From positions 1 to 33,607 of the forward strand of contig JAUSLF010000038.1 of assembly GCA_030646695.1 (NCBI GenBank): a DNA stretch of 33,607 nt. Reading direction: 5' to 3'. Positions 1 through 7,931 of this stretch are shown here, one piece after another. Below the pieces are notes generated by a model. That model had not been told where the DNA came from. It did no database searches and saw nothing but the letters and a program-made list of their open reading frames with translations. The number at the start of each line of letters is the position of its first letter. Positions within the stretch are counted from its first letter, which is position 1. Source of the stretch: Nitrosomonadaceae bacterium. Its GTDB lineage: Bacteria > Pseudomonadota > Gammaproteobacteria > Burkholderiales > Nitrosomonadaceae. Made by a program: the position numbers and the translations under genes.

Positions 1-1
1 G

Positions 2-199
2 GCGCTGTATATGCCCGCCTTGAGCGCCAAAGCGCATGATCCGCATGTGAAAGGTTTCTTCGTACATCTGACTGCCAGCGGCAAAACGCCGATGCAGGGG
101 GTGTGCGCTGTTATGCGTAAATTGCTGCATGCGATTCATGGTATGTTCGCCCACGACCAGCCGTTCGATAATTCACGATTCTATGCGCTTCCCGCATGA
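2..199 (+). CDS. IS110-family transposase, C-terminal fragment
   Basis: The open frame enters from the left edge (A-L-Y-M-P-A-L) and stops with TGA at 197-199. The residues that remain (RKLLHAIHGMF after an ALYMPAL start, then a short tail) match the conserved end of IS110/IS116/IS902 transposases, which are DEDD-type enzymes that move IS110 elements without typical terminal inverted repeats. Only about the last 65 residues are inside the window, so it cannot be judged whether the element is intact. The ATG at 11 is internal and not the true start. The right end of the element cannot be fixed from this sequence and could lie anywhere in the gene-free stretch 200-463. Family assignment is by recognition of the C-terminal pattern. 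Confidence 0.75.
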   Translation, partial: ALYMPALSAKAHDPHVKGFFVHLTASGKTPMQGVCAVMRKLLHAIHGMFAHDQPFDNSRFYALPA

Positions 200-276
200 T
201 GCGGAAAATCAGAAAATAGTGTTGACGGCGAACAGAGTATCTACCTTTGGTCCTGCGCCCTGACGAAATTGGGGGT

Positions 277-299
277 GCGACAATTTGTCACATTCCCAC
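277..299. promoter_or_regulatory. Palindromic site upstream of barrel gene (copy 1)
   Basis: The 15 bp at 277-291 form an imperfect palindrome, GCGACAA-T-TTGTCAC. With the next 8 bp it matches 2997-3019 in 22 of 23 positions. It lies about 165 bp upstream of the outer-membrane protein gene at 464 and 78 bp after the transposase stop. It could be an operator shared by the envelope genes, or part of a repeat or the IS right end. Apart from this site, nothing recognisable was seen in 200-463. Confidence 0.45.
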
Positions 300-463
300 G
301 CTTGTTGAACTGGATTACTCTCTGGCTTCGGTATTCAATAATGGCGTAAATGTGAGTGCTGACTTGTGCCGTGATTCATGGCCATGAGCAAACAATCCGG
401 GTTTATGTGTACGCATTTAAAGAATGCCTGGCATCCCAACGCCATAAATTATAAGAATTAGTC

Positions 464-1480
464 ATGAATCAATCGAAAAAAATACCTTTAGCAATACTTC
501 TAGTATCGGCATTCGCCATTTACAGTAATGCAGCTCAGGCTGATCACGGTTCGCTGGGCTTTGGCATTGGTACCGCATCTCCAATTATCACTCAAACCGG
601 CGTAACGCTTCCTGTGGGCATGTGGGCCGGCGGTATAATCACCCAATTTACTGGGTTTAACAATGCTTCCGGTGCCCAACTACTTGATCTAAAAAATAAT
701 GCTGTCGATGATGCCCATGGTGATGTTCACAGCGTGAAATCTCTGTTAATACCATCGACCTTTGCGGCCTATGGTGTGACCGACAACTTGACGCTGGGTA
801 TCCGCTTTGCTGGTGTACAGCGTTTTGGTCTGCGCTCACCGAATGAAGCTGGCGATGAAGTCCTTAGACAAGGCAATCCAGGCGGATTTGGCGGCGTTTC
901 CCTGTTTAGTCAATATCGTTTTTTTCAAACCGCCGATCAGCTAAACCATTTATCACTGGTCGTAGCTCTTAAAACCGCATCGGGTGCAACCCACGTCCAA
1001 GGTGCCGGTGCAAGACTTGAAACACATTCTCAGCCCAGCGGCGGCGCATGGAATCCTGCTGTTGGTTTTTCCTTCACGCGCGCCATGGGAAAGCTCTCGC
1101 TTGATAGCAGCATCCTCTATACAGTCGCAACCACAGGGGCGCAAAAAACTGACCTCGGCGATCTTTTTGATTACAATGCCGCGCTTTCCTATTCCTTCGT
1201 TGGCTTGGCCAGAAATAACCTTTTTGTTGCCAGCAATAATGCGCCGTGGACAGGTGTTCTGGAACTAAACGGCACATGGCAGGATCGTCAGAGAACCGCT
1301 GGCCTGGCTGATCCTAACTCGGGCAGTAATATCGTTTATGTCTCGCCGGGCATCAGATACTCTGGCGGTAAAAACTGGAATACTGCCTTGTCAATTGGCA
1401 CACCGATAGTCAAAGACATCAGCGGTTACCAGACACCGCCGGATTACCGGATCACTTACCGCTTCGTTGTCGCGTTCTAG
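464..1480 (+). CDS. Outer-membrane beta-barrel protein, transporter-like
   Basis: The protein has 338 residues. It starts with a clear signal peptide (MNQSKK, a hydrophobic core, cleavage near A-Q-A-D about residue 27) and ends in a terminal Phe (YRFVVAF), the usual outer-membrane insertion signal. Between lie many alternating amphipathic strands with Gly and aromatic residues. The style resembles the large 'MetA-pathway of phenol degradation'/transporter family of small barrels, but no substrate can be read from the sequence. The upstream ATAAGAATTAG is a weak ribosome site. It is the first gene of a same-strand envelope cluster and lies 48 bp before the first beta-propeller gene, so a joint role in uptake or surface binding is possible. 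The family is tentative; the barrel nature is fairly sure. Confidence 0.7.
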   Translation: MNQSKKIPLAILLVSAFAIYSNAAQADHGSLGFGIGTASPIITQTGVTLPVGMWAGGIITQFTGFNNASGAQLLDLKNNAVDDAHGDVHSVKSLLIPSTFAAYGVTDNLTLGIRFAGVQRFGLRSPNEAGDEVLRQGNPGGFGGVSLFSQYRFFQTADQLNHLSLVVALKTASGATHVQGAGARLETHSQPSGGAWNPAVGFSFTRAMGKLSLDSSILYTVATTGAQKTDLGDLFDYNAALSYSFVGLARNNLFVASNNAPWTGVLELNGTWQDRQRTAGLADPNSGSNIVYVSPGIRYSGGKNWNTALSIGTPIVKDISGYQTPPDYRITYRFVVAF

Positions 1481-1528
1481 CGTCTCTTTAGCAGCAATTG
1501 CACTTTTGCGGATTCTGGACTGATTGTA

Positions 1529-2809
1529 ATGATAACCATGCCTGATTACCCGATTACAGAGAGTACCGTTCGCATCAATAGAAAAACAATTGCAAGGGGA
1601 TTTTTGGGGTGCCTCTCGCTGGGCAGTAGTCGACTGCTCAACTACCTATTGCTGCTCGGCGCCATGGCATTTAGCACTGCTAGCTATGGCTATCATCCAA
1701 AGGCTGGAACAACCGATTACACGCACTATCCTCAAGGTGGCGGTTTGTTCGTCACCGCTGCTTTTGGCCCCGATGACCGCTTATGGCGGGTCGTGCCGGA
1801 GAAGTGGCATGTCTATGTTGATTATTCAACCGACCTGGGCAAGACCTTCAGTGCGCCTGTGCGTATCAATAAGAAATCACAGCGCATCAAAGTGAGCGGT
1901 GAGAATCGGCCCGGCATCGCCGTGGACCGTTCCGGCCGGATCTCCGTCATCTATCCGGCTGAAGGTACTCAACCGATAGCCCTATATTTCAGCACCTCTA
2001 CCGATAATGGCCGCAGTTTCTCAATACCAAAACCCTTGAGCGACAAAGCATCCGAAGCAAATTTTTTTCAAGGCCGGTTGGTTTTAAATGCGTCCGGTCA
2101 GGCTCATATCTTCTGGCTTGATGAACGCGACCGCACCGACTGGAGACAACCAGGGAACGCGATTTATTACACGACCGTTGACGGCCAGGGCAGTCCTGAT
2201 TTCATCAATCAAAAACTCTCCGATACCCTCTGTGAATGCTGCCGTATTGCCGCTGCTATTGATAACGATGGCCAGCCTGTTTTGTTTGCGCGCTTCATTT
2301 ATCCGGGTGGCATCCGCGATCATGGTCTGCTCAGGACACGAGCTGATGGCAGGGAGCCGCTATCGTGGCGCGTCACCTTTGACCAATGGGAGATCAAAGG
2401 CTGTCCTGAACATGGACCGGCACTTTCTATCAGTACCGATGGCCGCTACCATATTGCCTGGTTTACGCAAGGCAGCGTCCGTCAAGGTTTGTTCTATGCC
2501 TATTCGTCCGACCGGGGGCAAAATTTCTCATATCCGTTGCCGTTCGGTACGCCGGAAAAACTGCCCAGTCATCCGGACATCATGGCTCGGGGAAAGCATG
2601 TCATCCTGACCTGGACCGAGTATGACGGCGCCAAAACGCAACTTCTGATGATGCAGTCAACCGATGGGGGCCAGACTTGGTTACCAGCCAGGTCCATCGC
2701 AGAAAGCACAAATAGAAGCGACTTTCCGTTTTTACTAAGTAACGCCCGAGGCATTTTCGTATCGTGGAACAGCAAGAGTGAAGGTTATCGTTTAATTCCT
2801 CTGGATTGA
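1529..2809 (+). CDS. Secreted Asp-box beta-propeller with CECC motif (A)
   Basis: The protein has 426 residues. An unusually long N-terminal region precedes a hydrophobic signal segment (about 35-54, LLNYLLLLGAMAFSTASYG), so it is probably exported. The mature part carries sialidase/BNR-type Asp boxes at about 100-104 (STDLGKTF), 157-164 (STDNGRSF), 326-333 (SSDRGQNF) and 377-384 (STDGGQTW), which mark a beta-propeller. General annotation would be 'exo-alpha-sialidase family', but a sialidase arginine triad is not obvious and enzyme activity should not be assumed. It shares with its neighbour at 3072 the motifs GENRP (about 124-128), CECCR (235-239) and G-C-P-E-H-G (291-296). These Cys and His residues are unusual in propellers and could bind a metal or form disulfides. 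Start choice is uncertain: the ATG at 1538 is an alternative and neither has a strong ribosome site. Confidence 0.75.
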   Translation: MITMPDYPITESTVRINRKTIARGFLGCLSLGSSRLLNYLLLLGAMAFSTASYGYHPKAGTTDYTHYPQGGGLFVTAAFGPDDRLWRVVPEKWHVYVDYSTDLGKTFSAPVRINKKSQRIKVSGENRPGIAVDRSGRISVIYPAEGTQPIALYFSTSTDNGRSFSIPKPLSDKASEANFFQGRLVLNASGQAHIFWLDERDRTDWRQPGNAIYYTTVDGQGSPDFINQKLSDTLCECCRIAAAIDNDGQPVLFARFIYPGGIRDHGLLRTRADGREPLSWRVTFDQWEIKGCPEHGPALSISTDGRYHIAWFTQGSVRQGLFYAYSSDRGQNFSYPLPFGTPEKLPSHPDIMARGKHVILTWTEYDGAKTQLLMMQSTDGGQTWLPARSIAESTNRSDFPFLLSNARGIFVSWNSKSEGYRLIPLD

Positions 2810-2892
2810 AACATCCAGGCTTACGCCACAGCGGGCGTAGCGTTGCTTTAGCATCGCGCTGCCGCTCCTCCTAACCCCGTTTCACCTGCACA

Positions 2893-2944
2893 GATTCAAG
2901 CGACTGCCCACTCTGTCCTCTCTACCCCAGGAGAGCGCTGAATC
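2893..2944. repeat. Interrupted inverted repeat with inner hairpin
   Basis: GATTCAAGCG at 2893-2902 pairs with CGCTGAATC at 2936-2944, with one bulged base. An inner CTCTC/GAGAG pair brackets a short loop (about 2918-2935). It lies in the gap between the two propeller genes. No T run follows, so it is not a clear terminator. It could be an RNA hairpin of the upstream transcript or a remnant of a mobile element. Confidence 0.3.
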
Positions 2945-2981
2945 TTGCCTGGTATGTGCGTACCTGCCGATCAGCCAAGGT

Positions 2982-3019
2982 GCGACAAATTGTCGCGCGA
3001 CAATTTGCCACATTCCCAC
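2982..3019. promoter_or_regulatory. Two abutting 15-bp palindromes (copies 2 and 3)
   Basis: 2982-2996 reads GCGACAA-A-TTGTCGC, with perfect 7-bp arms. It is directly followed by 2997-3011, GCGACAA-T-TTGCCAC, and then ACATTCCCAC-like bases shared with copy 1 (277-299). The pair lies 61-90 bp before the second propeller gene at 3072. Tandem dyads with a 15-bp period upstream of a start codon suggest cooperative binding of a dimeric repressor or activator. No regulator gene is visible in the cluster. Confidence 0.5.
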
Positions 3020-3071
3020 ATAGCATAAACCAAGCTAATCTCACGCCTCGACATTATTGCGAGGGACGGGT

Positions 3072-4274
3072 ATGTGGATTCATCATATTGCAGCCATTTT
3101 GTTGCTGAGCATTTCGGCAACAGCGCTCGCGGACCACAAAGACCTGGCCGCGGAAAATCAGCGCGATGCAAAGCCGCGGTCGCTCAAGACGACATTGGCG
3201 GTGGGCATAACGCTTGATGGTGACGGCCGCTTATGGCTGGCGAAAGTGGAGAATCAGCAACTGCTGGCCTCCCGCTCGGATGACGGCGGGGAAAGTTTTT
3301 CCACCCCGGTTGTAGTTACTCCTGAACCGGAAGACATCTCGGCTGACGGCGAGAATCGCCCCAAGATTGCCGTAGCCCGTGACGGCACGATAGTCCTGAG
3401 CTGGACACAGACGCTGCCGCAAAAATATTCCGGCAACATCCGCTTCGCCCGTTCCACGGATTCGGGCCGGAGCTTCTCCACACCGATCACGCTGAACGAC
3501 GATGGCCGTATCACCAGCCATCGCTTCGATGCGCTGGCGATTGATGGTGCCGGCGGGGTGACGGTGGCATGGCTGGATGCGCGTGACCGCGATGCGGCAA
3601 GAGAACAAGGCGGCAAGTTTTCCGGAGTGTCGATTTATACCGCGCAATCCGCTGACAACGGCACAAGTTTCAGCGCCAACCGCAAATTTCAGCAACATAT
3701 CTGCGAGTGCTGCCGGATTGCGCTTACCTGGACACAAACAGGTCCGGTGGTGTTCTGGCGCAATATTTTCGGTGTCAACACGCGCGACTTCGCCATCGCG
3801 AATCTGGATCAGGGTGGAGTACGCCGTGTCACGGATGATGAATGGCAAATTGATGCCTGTCCGCATAACGGTGGCAGCATTGCAGCCGATGGCCAAGGCC
3901 GGCTGCATCTGACCTGGTTTACCAATGGCAACAAGCGCCAGGGGCTGTTCTACAAACGCATTGACGGCAACTGGGAATCACAGCCCGTGGCCATCGGCAA
4001 TTCCGCAGTCCAGGCAAATCATGCGGCGGTAGTGGCGGCGGGCGACACGGTCATCCTCACCTGGCGCGAATTTGATGGAAGCGCTTATTCCGTACAAATG
4101 ATGCACTCGAAGGATGGCGGTAGCACATGGGGGGAACCGCAGCGTCTGATGGATACCACCGGGGCGGCGGATTATCCCGTGCCGCTGATCAGCGGCAGGC
4201 AAGTGCTGGTGGTGTGGAATACCGCGGCGGAAGGCCTGCGTATCGTGTCGTTTGAACGGGTCGTCACAAAATAA
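3072..4274 (+). CDS. Secreted Asp-box beta-propeller with CECC motif (B)
   Basis: The protein has 400 residues from the ATG at 3072, chosen because GAGGG at 3061-3065 is a good ribosome site and because it starts a clean signal peptide (MWIHHIAAILLLSISATALA, cleavage after about 20). An in-frame TTG at 3057 is less likely. Asp boxes lie at about 69-76 (SDDGGESF), 128-135, 193-200 (SADNGTSF) and 346-353 (SKDGGSTW). It is a diverged paralogue of the protein at 1529 and shares GENRP (93-97), a D-x-R-D-R-D stretch, CECCR (211-215), A-C-P-H-N-G (262-267) and RQGLFY. The stop is 24 bp before the TonB receptor gene, so the two are probably co-transcribed. A binding or sensing role for the TonB system's ligand is inferred; sialidase activity is not supported. 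Confidence 0.78.
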   Translation: MWIHHIAAILLLSISATALADHKDLAAENQRDAKPRSLKTTLAVGITLDGDGRLWLAKVENQQLLASRSDDGGESFSTPVVVTPEPEDISADGENRPKIAVARDGTIVLSWTQTLPQKYSGNIRFARSTDSGRSFSTPITLNDDGRITSHRFDALAIDGAGGVTVAWLDARDRDAAREQGGKFSGVSIYTAQSADNGTSFSANRKFQQHICECCRIALTWTQTGPVVFWRNIFGVNTRDFAIANLDQGGVRRVTDDEWQIDACPHNGGSIAADGQGRLHLTWFTNGNKRQGLFYKRIDGNWESQPVAIGNSAVQANHAAVVAAGDTVILTWREFDGSAYSVQMMHSKDGGSTWGEPQRLMDTTGAADYPVPLISGRQVLVVWNTAAEGLRIVSFERVVTK

Positions 4275-4298
4275 TCTGAAAGAGAACGAGGAAGAAAT

Positions 4299-6926
4299 AT
4301 GCAACGCAAAACAAGACTGAAACCCATTCCGCTCGCGCTGGCGAGTCTGCTGTGCGCATCGTCTGTCTGGGCAGCCGATGCGTCGGCGCTGGCCAAGAAA
4401 CCGCTGCCGGAAAAAAACGTGACAGTCGCCCAAGCAGCCAAGCCACTTGCGGCCACCCCGCAGCCAGCCAGCACGGTCAAAAGGCAGAGTGTGCAGCCGG
4501 ACAAACCGGTTCAGTCAGCGCAAACCAGCAGTCCGGTGGTACCGGGCGTTGCGCCTTTACCCGCTGCTGACGTGAAAACGCCAACTGAAGCAGCCAGCGA
4601 GGATAAGGGTAAGGACAAACCTGCGGCAGGTGATGATCAGCCAGTCGTGTTCAAGACCATGGTCATCCAGCAGAAGGTTGAACGTGATACGCGCTACACC
4701 TCACCCATCATGCGCATAACGCGCGAGCAGATCGAGCTGCAAAATGCTCAGACCGTGGAAGAATCGATCAAATTTATGCCCAGCTTGCAAATTCGCCAGC
4801 GCTTCCCCGGCGACCCCAATGGTGTCATGGCGATACGCGGCTCGGATATGTTCTCGACCGGGCGTAATATGGTCTTTGTTGATGGGATGCCGATCCATAA
4901 CTTTTTACAGGCCTCCTTCAATGGGGCGCCGCGATGGTCACTGGTCGGGCCTAATGAGATCGAGGCGGTGGACGTGGTGTATGGTGGCTTCTCGGCAGAG
5001 TACAGCGGTAACTCCATGGGCGGGGTGGTGAATATCACCACGCGCATGCCGCAGAAGCGCGAGTTCTATACTGAGAGCGCCATCATGATCCAACCCTACA
5101 ACAATCCCTTTGGAGGCGATAAGCAAGTGCTACTGGGCAACCGTGAATTTGCCTCGTATGGCGACCGCTTCAAAGATCGTTTATCGGTGCTGGCATCCTA
5201 TAACCGCATAGAAAATCAGAGTCAGCCCCAGAGCTACCTCATGGACAATACCGGTTTGGGAACCGGGGTCGCAGCAAACCCAGTTACTGGCGCCTACTTC
5301 ATCCCCGACACCCGGGGCACGCCCAGCGCTATTTATGGGGACAGTGGGGTTGAGAAACATCACAGCAGCTTATATAAAATCAAACTGGGCTTCGACATCA
5401 CGCCAACCTTGTTGGCGGCCTTCACCTCGGCCTATGAAGTACGCACCAGCACGGGGAGTCCCAGTACTTATTTAACCAATGCGGCCGGGCAACCGTTTTA
5501 TACTAATGGCAGTCAAGTCGCTTCACAGGATGGTTCGAAATTTGATGTCATCAGCAAGAGTTTTGGTCTCAGCGAAAATCAACGTGAGACGCTGCAGCTT
5601 GGGGGGGGCATTAACGGAAAGATCAGCGCAGACTCGAAGTGGACAGTTAATTCGAATGTGAGTTCTTTCAATGTTCTTAGAGACGATAGAGGCAACGCTT
5701 ATTACGGCCTCGGCCAGACGGGTGGTCCCGCGGCAGCACGAGCTCTCAATTCTGGCGCAGATGGTCAGATTCAGAGCTTCAATAACTACAATTGGTTCAA
5801 TGCTGATGCCAAACTCAGCACCAACGAATTATTTAACAGCAAAAAACTGTCTCTTCTGTACGGATATCACTATGATCGATACAATTTAGGATTCCAGCAG
5901 TCTAAAATGACGGATTACTCTGCAGGTATCGGTGCAGTTAACCCCAGTTTAAATAATCAAGGCCGAACCTCGACCCATGCCGGCTTTGTGCAGGGCGCTT
6001 ATAGATTCAGGCCGGGCTGGGACGTTACCGCTGGGGTTCGCTACGAGGACTGGTCAGCATCCAATGGTGTCGTCGGGAGCACCATAGTACCGGACCGGAA
6101 CCTGACGGCAACGTCACCAAAGGTTTCATTGGGATATGAGTCCGGAAACTGGAAGTATCGCTACTCGTTCGGTCGGGCCCATCGCTTTCCAGTCATTGCT
6201 GAGCTGTTTCAATCACTCGCAACTCCACTCTCAATTACGCAGGCCAATGCCAGCCTCAGACCCGAGAATGCAACTCAACATAACTGGTCGGTAGACTACC
6301 TCATACCCAGGGGTTTTATCCGCACAAGTGTTTTTCGTGATGACATAGAGGATGCCATTCAAAGTGTGAAAACAATCAATAGCGGCGTCACCACCACTGG
6401 ATTTCAGAATATCGACAAAACCAGCACCACTGGGGTCGAACTGATATTTCAACAAAGCCGTGTCCTGAAATCGAAATTTGATTTCGCCGCCAACGGCACC
6501 TGGATGAACGTACAAGTAGATCGCCATCACGCGATAATCGACTACACTGCGCCAAATCATACTTCGGCAACTCCGGGGCCAGACAGTTTTGATCTGAGTG
6601 GCAAACAAATCATCCGCTTGCCCCATTACCGCGCCAATTATTTTCTCACCTACCATGCCACCAATGTCTGGGATCTATCACTTGCCGGGCGCTTCATCTC
6701 GGATTCGTTCACTGATCAAGACAATAAAGATTATAGAAACAATGTTTTTGGCGCCGTCAGCGGGTACCACTTCATGGACTTCAAGACCAACTACCGATTT
6801 AAAATCAGAGACACCGTCAATAGCAGAGTCTCAGTCGGCATTAACAATCTGACGGGTACCCAGGCGTGGATTGTCCATCCCTACCCACAGCGCATGTTCT
6901 TTGCTGAAGTTGCATTCAGTTTTTAA
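4299..6926 (+). CDS. TonB-dependent outer-membrane receptor
   Basis: The protein has 875 residues with GAGGA at 4288-4292 as ribosome site. A signal peptide (cleavage near V-W-A, about residue 25) is followed by a long Ala/Pro/Lys-rich low-complexity linker (about 26-115). The plug domain (about 116-250) has the typical SLQIRQRFPGDPNGVMAIRG and VFVDGMPI stretches and the VDVVYGGFSAEYSGNSMGG pattern. A large beta-barrel follows, ending FAEVAFSF with the terminal Phe. TonB receptors import scarce ligands such as iron chelates, cobalamin, copper complexes or glycans using TonB-ExbBD energy. A TonB box is not clearly visible, though K-T-M-V-I-Q before the plug is a candidate. It probably forms an operon with the propeller gene before it and the lipoprotein gene 7 bp after it. 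The substrate is unknown. Confidence 0.9.
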   Translation: MQRKTRLKPIPLALASLLCASSVWAADASALAKKPLPEKNVTVAQAAKPLAATPQPASTVKRQSVQPDKPVQSAQTSSPVVPGVAPLPAADVKTPTEAASEDKGKDKPAAGDDQPVVFKTMVIQQKVERDTRYTSPIMRITREQIELQNAQTVEESIKFMPSLQIRQRFPGDPNGVMAIRGSDMFSTGRNMVFVDGMPIHNFLQASFNGAPRWSLVGPNEIEAVDVVYGGFSAEYSGNSMGGVVNITTRMPQKREFYTESAIMIQPYNNPFGGDKQVLLGNREFASYGDRFKDRLSVLASYNRIENQSQPQSYLMDNTGLGTGVAANPVTGAYFIPDTRGTPSAIYGDSGVEKHHSSLYKIKLGFDITPTLLAAFTSAYEVRTSTGSPSTYLTNAAGQPFYTNGSQVASQDGSKFDVISKSFGLSENQRETLQLGGGINGKISADSKWTVNSNVSSFNVLRDDRGNAYYGLGQTGGPAAARALNSGADGQIQSFNNYNWFNADAKLSTNELFNSKKLSLLYGYHYDRYNLGFQQSKMTDYSAGIGAVNPSLNNQGRTSTHAGFVQGAYRFRPGWDVTAGVRYEDWSASNGVVGSTIVPDRNLTATSPKVSLGYESGNWKYRYSFGRAHRFPVIAELFQSLATPLSITQANASLRPENATQHNWSVDYLIPRGFIRTSVFRDDIEDAIQSVKTINSGVTTTGFQNIDKTSTTGVELIFQQSRVLKSKFDFAANGTWMNVQVDRHHAIIDYTAPNHTSATPGPDSFDLSGKQIIRLPHYRANYFLTYHATNVWDLSLAGRFISDSFTDQDNKDYRNNVFGAVSGYHFMDFKTNYRFKIRDTVNSRVSVGINNLTGTQAWIVHPYPQRMFFAEVAFSF

Positions 6927-6933
6927 CTTCCTC

Positions 6934-7470
6934 ATGAAACTGTATTTATTAATGGCCTGTTTATTCTTGAGCGCTTGCGCAGGTCTGCCCCCGGCAGTGA
7001 GAGATATCCCAGTAGCGAACATTTCCTACAGTCAGGCAAGCCAAAACATAAGCAGCTATAAGGATGCTTCGGTACGCTGGGGCGGGGTCATCATCGAGGT
7101 GGAAAACGAACAGGATTCCAGTCTGGTGCAAGTATTGTTTCATCCCCTTGATTCTTACGGCCGCCCGCAGTTAAACAAACCAGGCGAAGGACGTTTTGTC
7201 ATTAAAAGCACCGAGTTCCTTGATCCGGTGGTCTACGCCAAAGACAAGGAGGTCACCGTTGCCGGAATCCTTGCAGGCGATATTGAACGTACCATCGGCA
7301 AAAGAGTTGTCCGGCTGCCATTGATATCAGCCACGGCCATTCACCTGTGGCCGATCAGTGAACGCGACGATTTTTATCGCAGAGGTTTTTATGACTATCG
7401 CTTCAATCCTTATTTTGGCTATCCCGGTTATCCATTTTACTGGCGGGGATACTATGGGCCATATTGGTAG
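6934..7470 (+). CDS. Slp-family outer-membrane lipoprotein
   Basis: The protein has 178 residues from the ATG at 6934, which begins MKLYLLMACLFLSACAG with a lipobox L-S-A-C (Cys at 15). Longer starts inside the receptor gene are rejected because they bury the signal sequence. The middle (RWGGVIIEVENEQDSS, PLDSYGRP, GRFVIKS, FLDP-VY) matches the Slp/YeaY family of outer-membrane lipoproteins, named for carbon-starvation inducible Slp of E. coli and of unknown biochemical role. The C-terminus is an unusual Tyr/Phe/Gly/Pro-rich tail (about 150-178), common in betaproteobacterial versions. It starts 7 bp after the receptor stop without a good ribosome site, so translational coupling to the TonB receptor is likely. 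Its role in the cluster is unknown. Confidence 0.8.
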   Translation: MKLYLLMACLFLSACAGLPPAVRDIPVANISYSQASQNISSYKDASVRWGGVIIEVENEQDSSLVQVLFHPLDSYGRPQLNKPGEGRFVIKSTEFLDPVVYAKDKEVTVAGILAGDIERTIGKRVVRLPLISATAIHLWPISERDDFYRRGFYDYRFNPYFGYPGYPFYWRGYYGPYW

Positions 7471-7523
7471 TTGCTCTTCGCGTTCTAACTTGTTGTCTCT
7501 ATCAATTTTAGAGGAGTACTTTT

Positions 7524-7835
7524 CTAATTTCTGAATTGGTTGGCACGGGCTTTGCCACGCCCCTCGCTGCCGTGCTGACCAGCTGCCTTATCAGCTCGAT
7601 CTAATCCGGGGAGTCCCCTCTCGAGAGACCGTTCAGCCCGGTGTGATCCGTCCTGCCTAACACCCTGACCCCGATCATCGCTATACCCTCCCATCTGCGC
7701 TCCCCCATGATTCCCCATCTGCCCTCCTCCAGAATCCCCGCCATGACCTCCCCCATGACCTCCTTCCGCCAGGGTGTAGGTGGAAACTAAGAATATGGCT
7801 CCTGTTACAAGTGCTGGAATCATTTTGTTCATCAT
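7524..7835 (-). CDS. Small Gly/His-rich secreted protein
   Basis: The protein has 103 residues. A good signal peptide (MMNKMIPALVTGAIFLVSTYTLA, cleavage near residue 23) is followed by a Gly/His-rich low-complexity part (EGGHGGGHGGDSGGGQMGNH) and then a charged Arg/Gly/Asp-rich tail. GAGGAG just before the ATG gives a plausible ribosome site. No domain is recognised. Such His/Gly-rich periplasmic proteins sometimes bind metals, but nothing here proves it. It is convergent with the lipoprotein gene and lies in the same orientation as serB, 96 bp downstream of it. Good signal peptide plus ribosome site favour a real gene over a chance frame. Confidence 0.55.
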   Translation of the reverse strand: MMNKMIPALVTGAIFLVSTYTLAEGGHGGGHGGDSGGGQMGNHGGAQMGGYSDDRGQGVRQDGSHRAERSLERGLPGLDRADKAAGQHGSEGRGKARANQFRN

Positions 7836-7931
7836 CGGCTCCTCATGATTGTGTATGCTGATTGGAAATCATGCCTGAATCTCTTCTGGTTTACTAGATG
7901 GTAGTCTAGTTGCCGTCTCTCAATAGGCTGC

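Noticed and set aside
3231..3908. 225-residue open frame on the minus strand
   Set aside because: It is antisense to the second propeller gene, which has a signal peptide and Asp boxes; the opposite frame shows no protein-like pattern.
7893..7910. Hairpin ACTAGA-TGGTAG-TCTAGT after serB
   Set aside because: The 6-bp stem is AT-rich and no T run follows on the minus strand, so it is not a convincing terminator.
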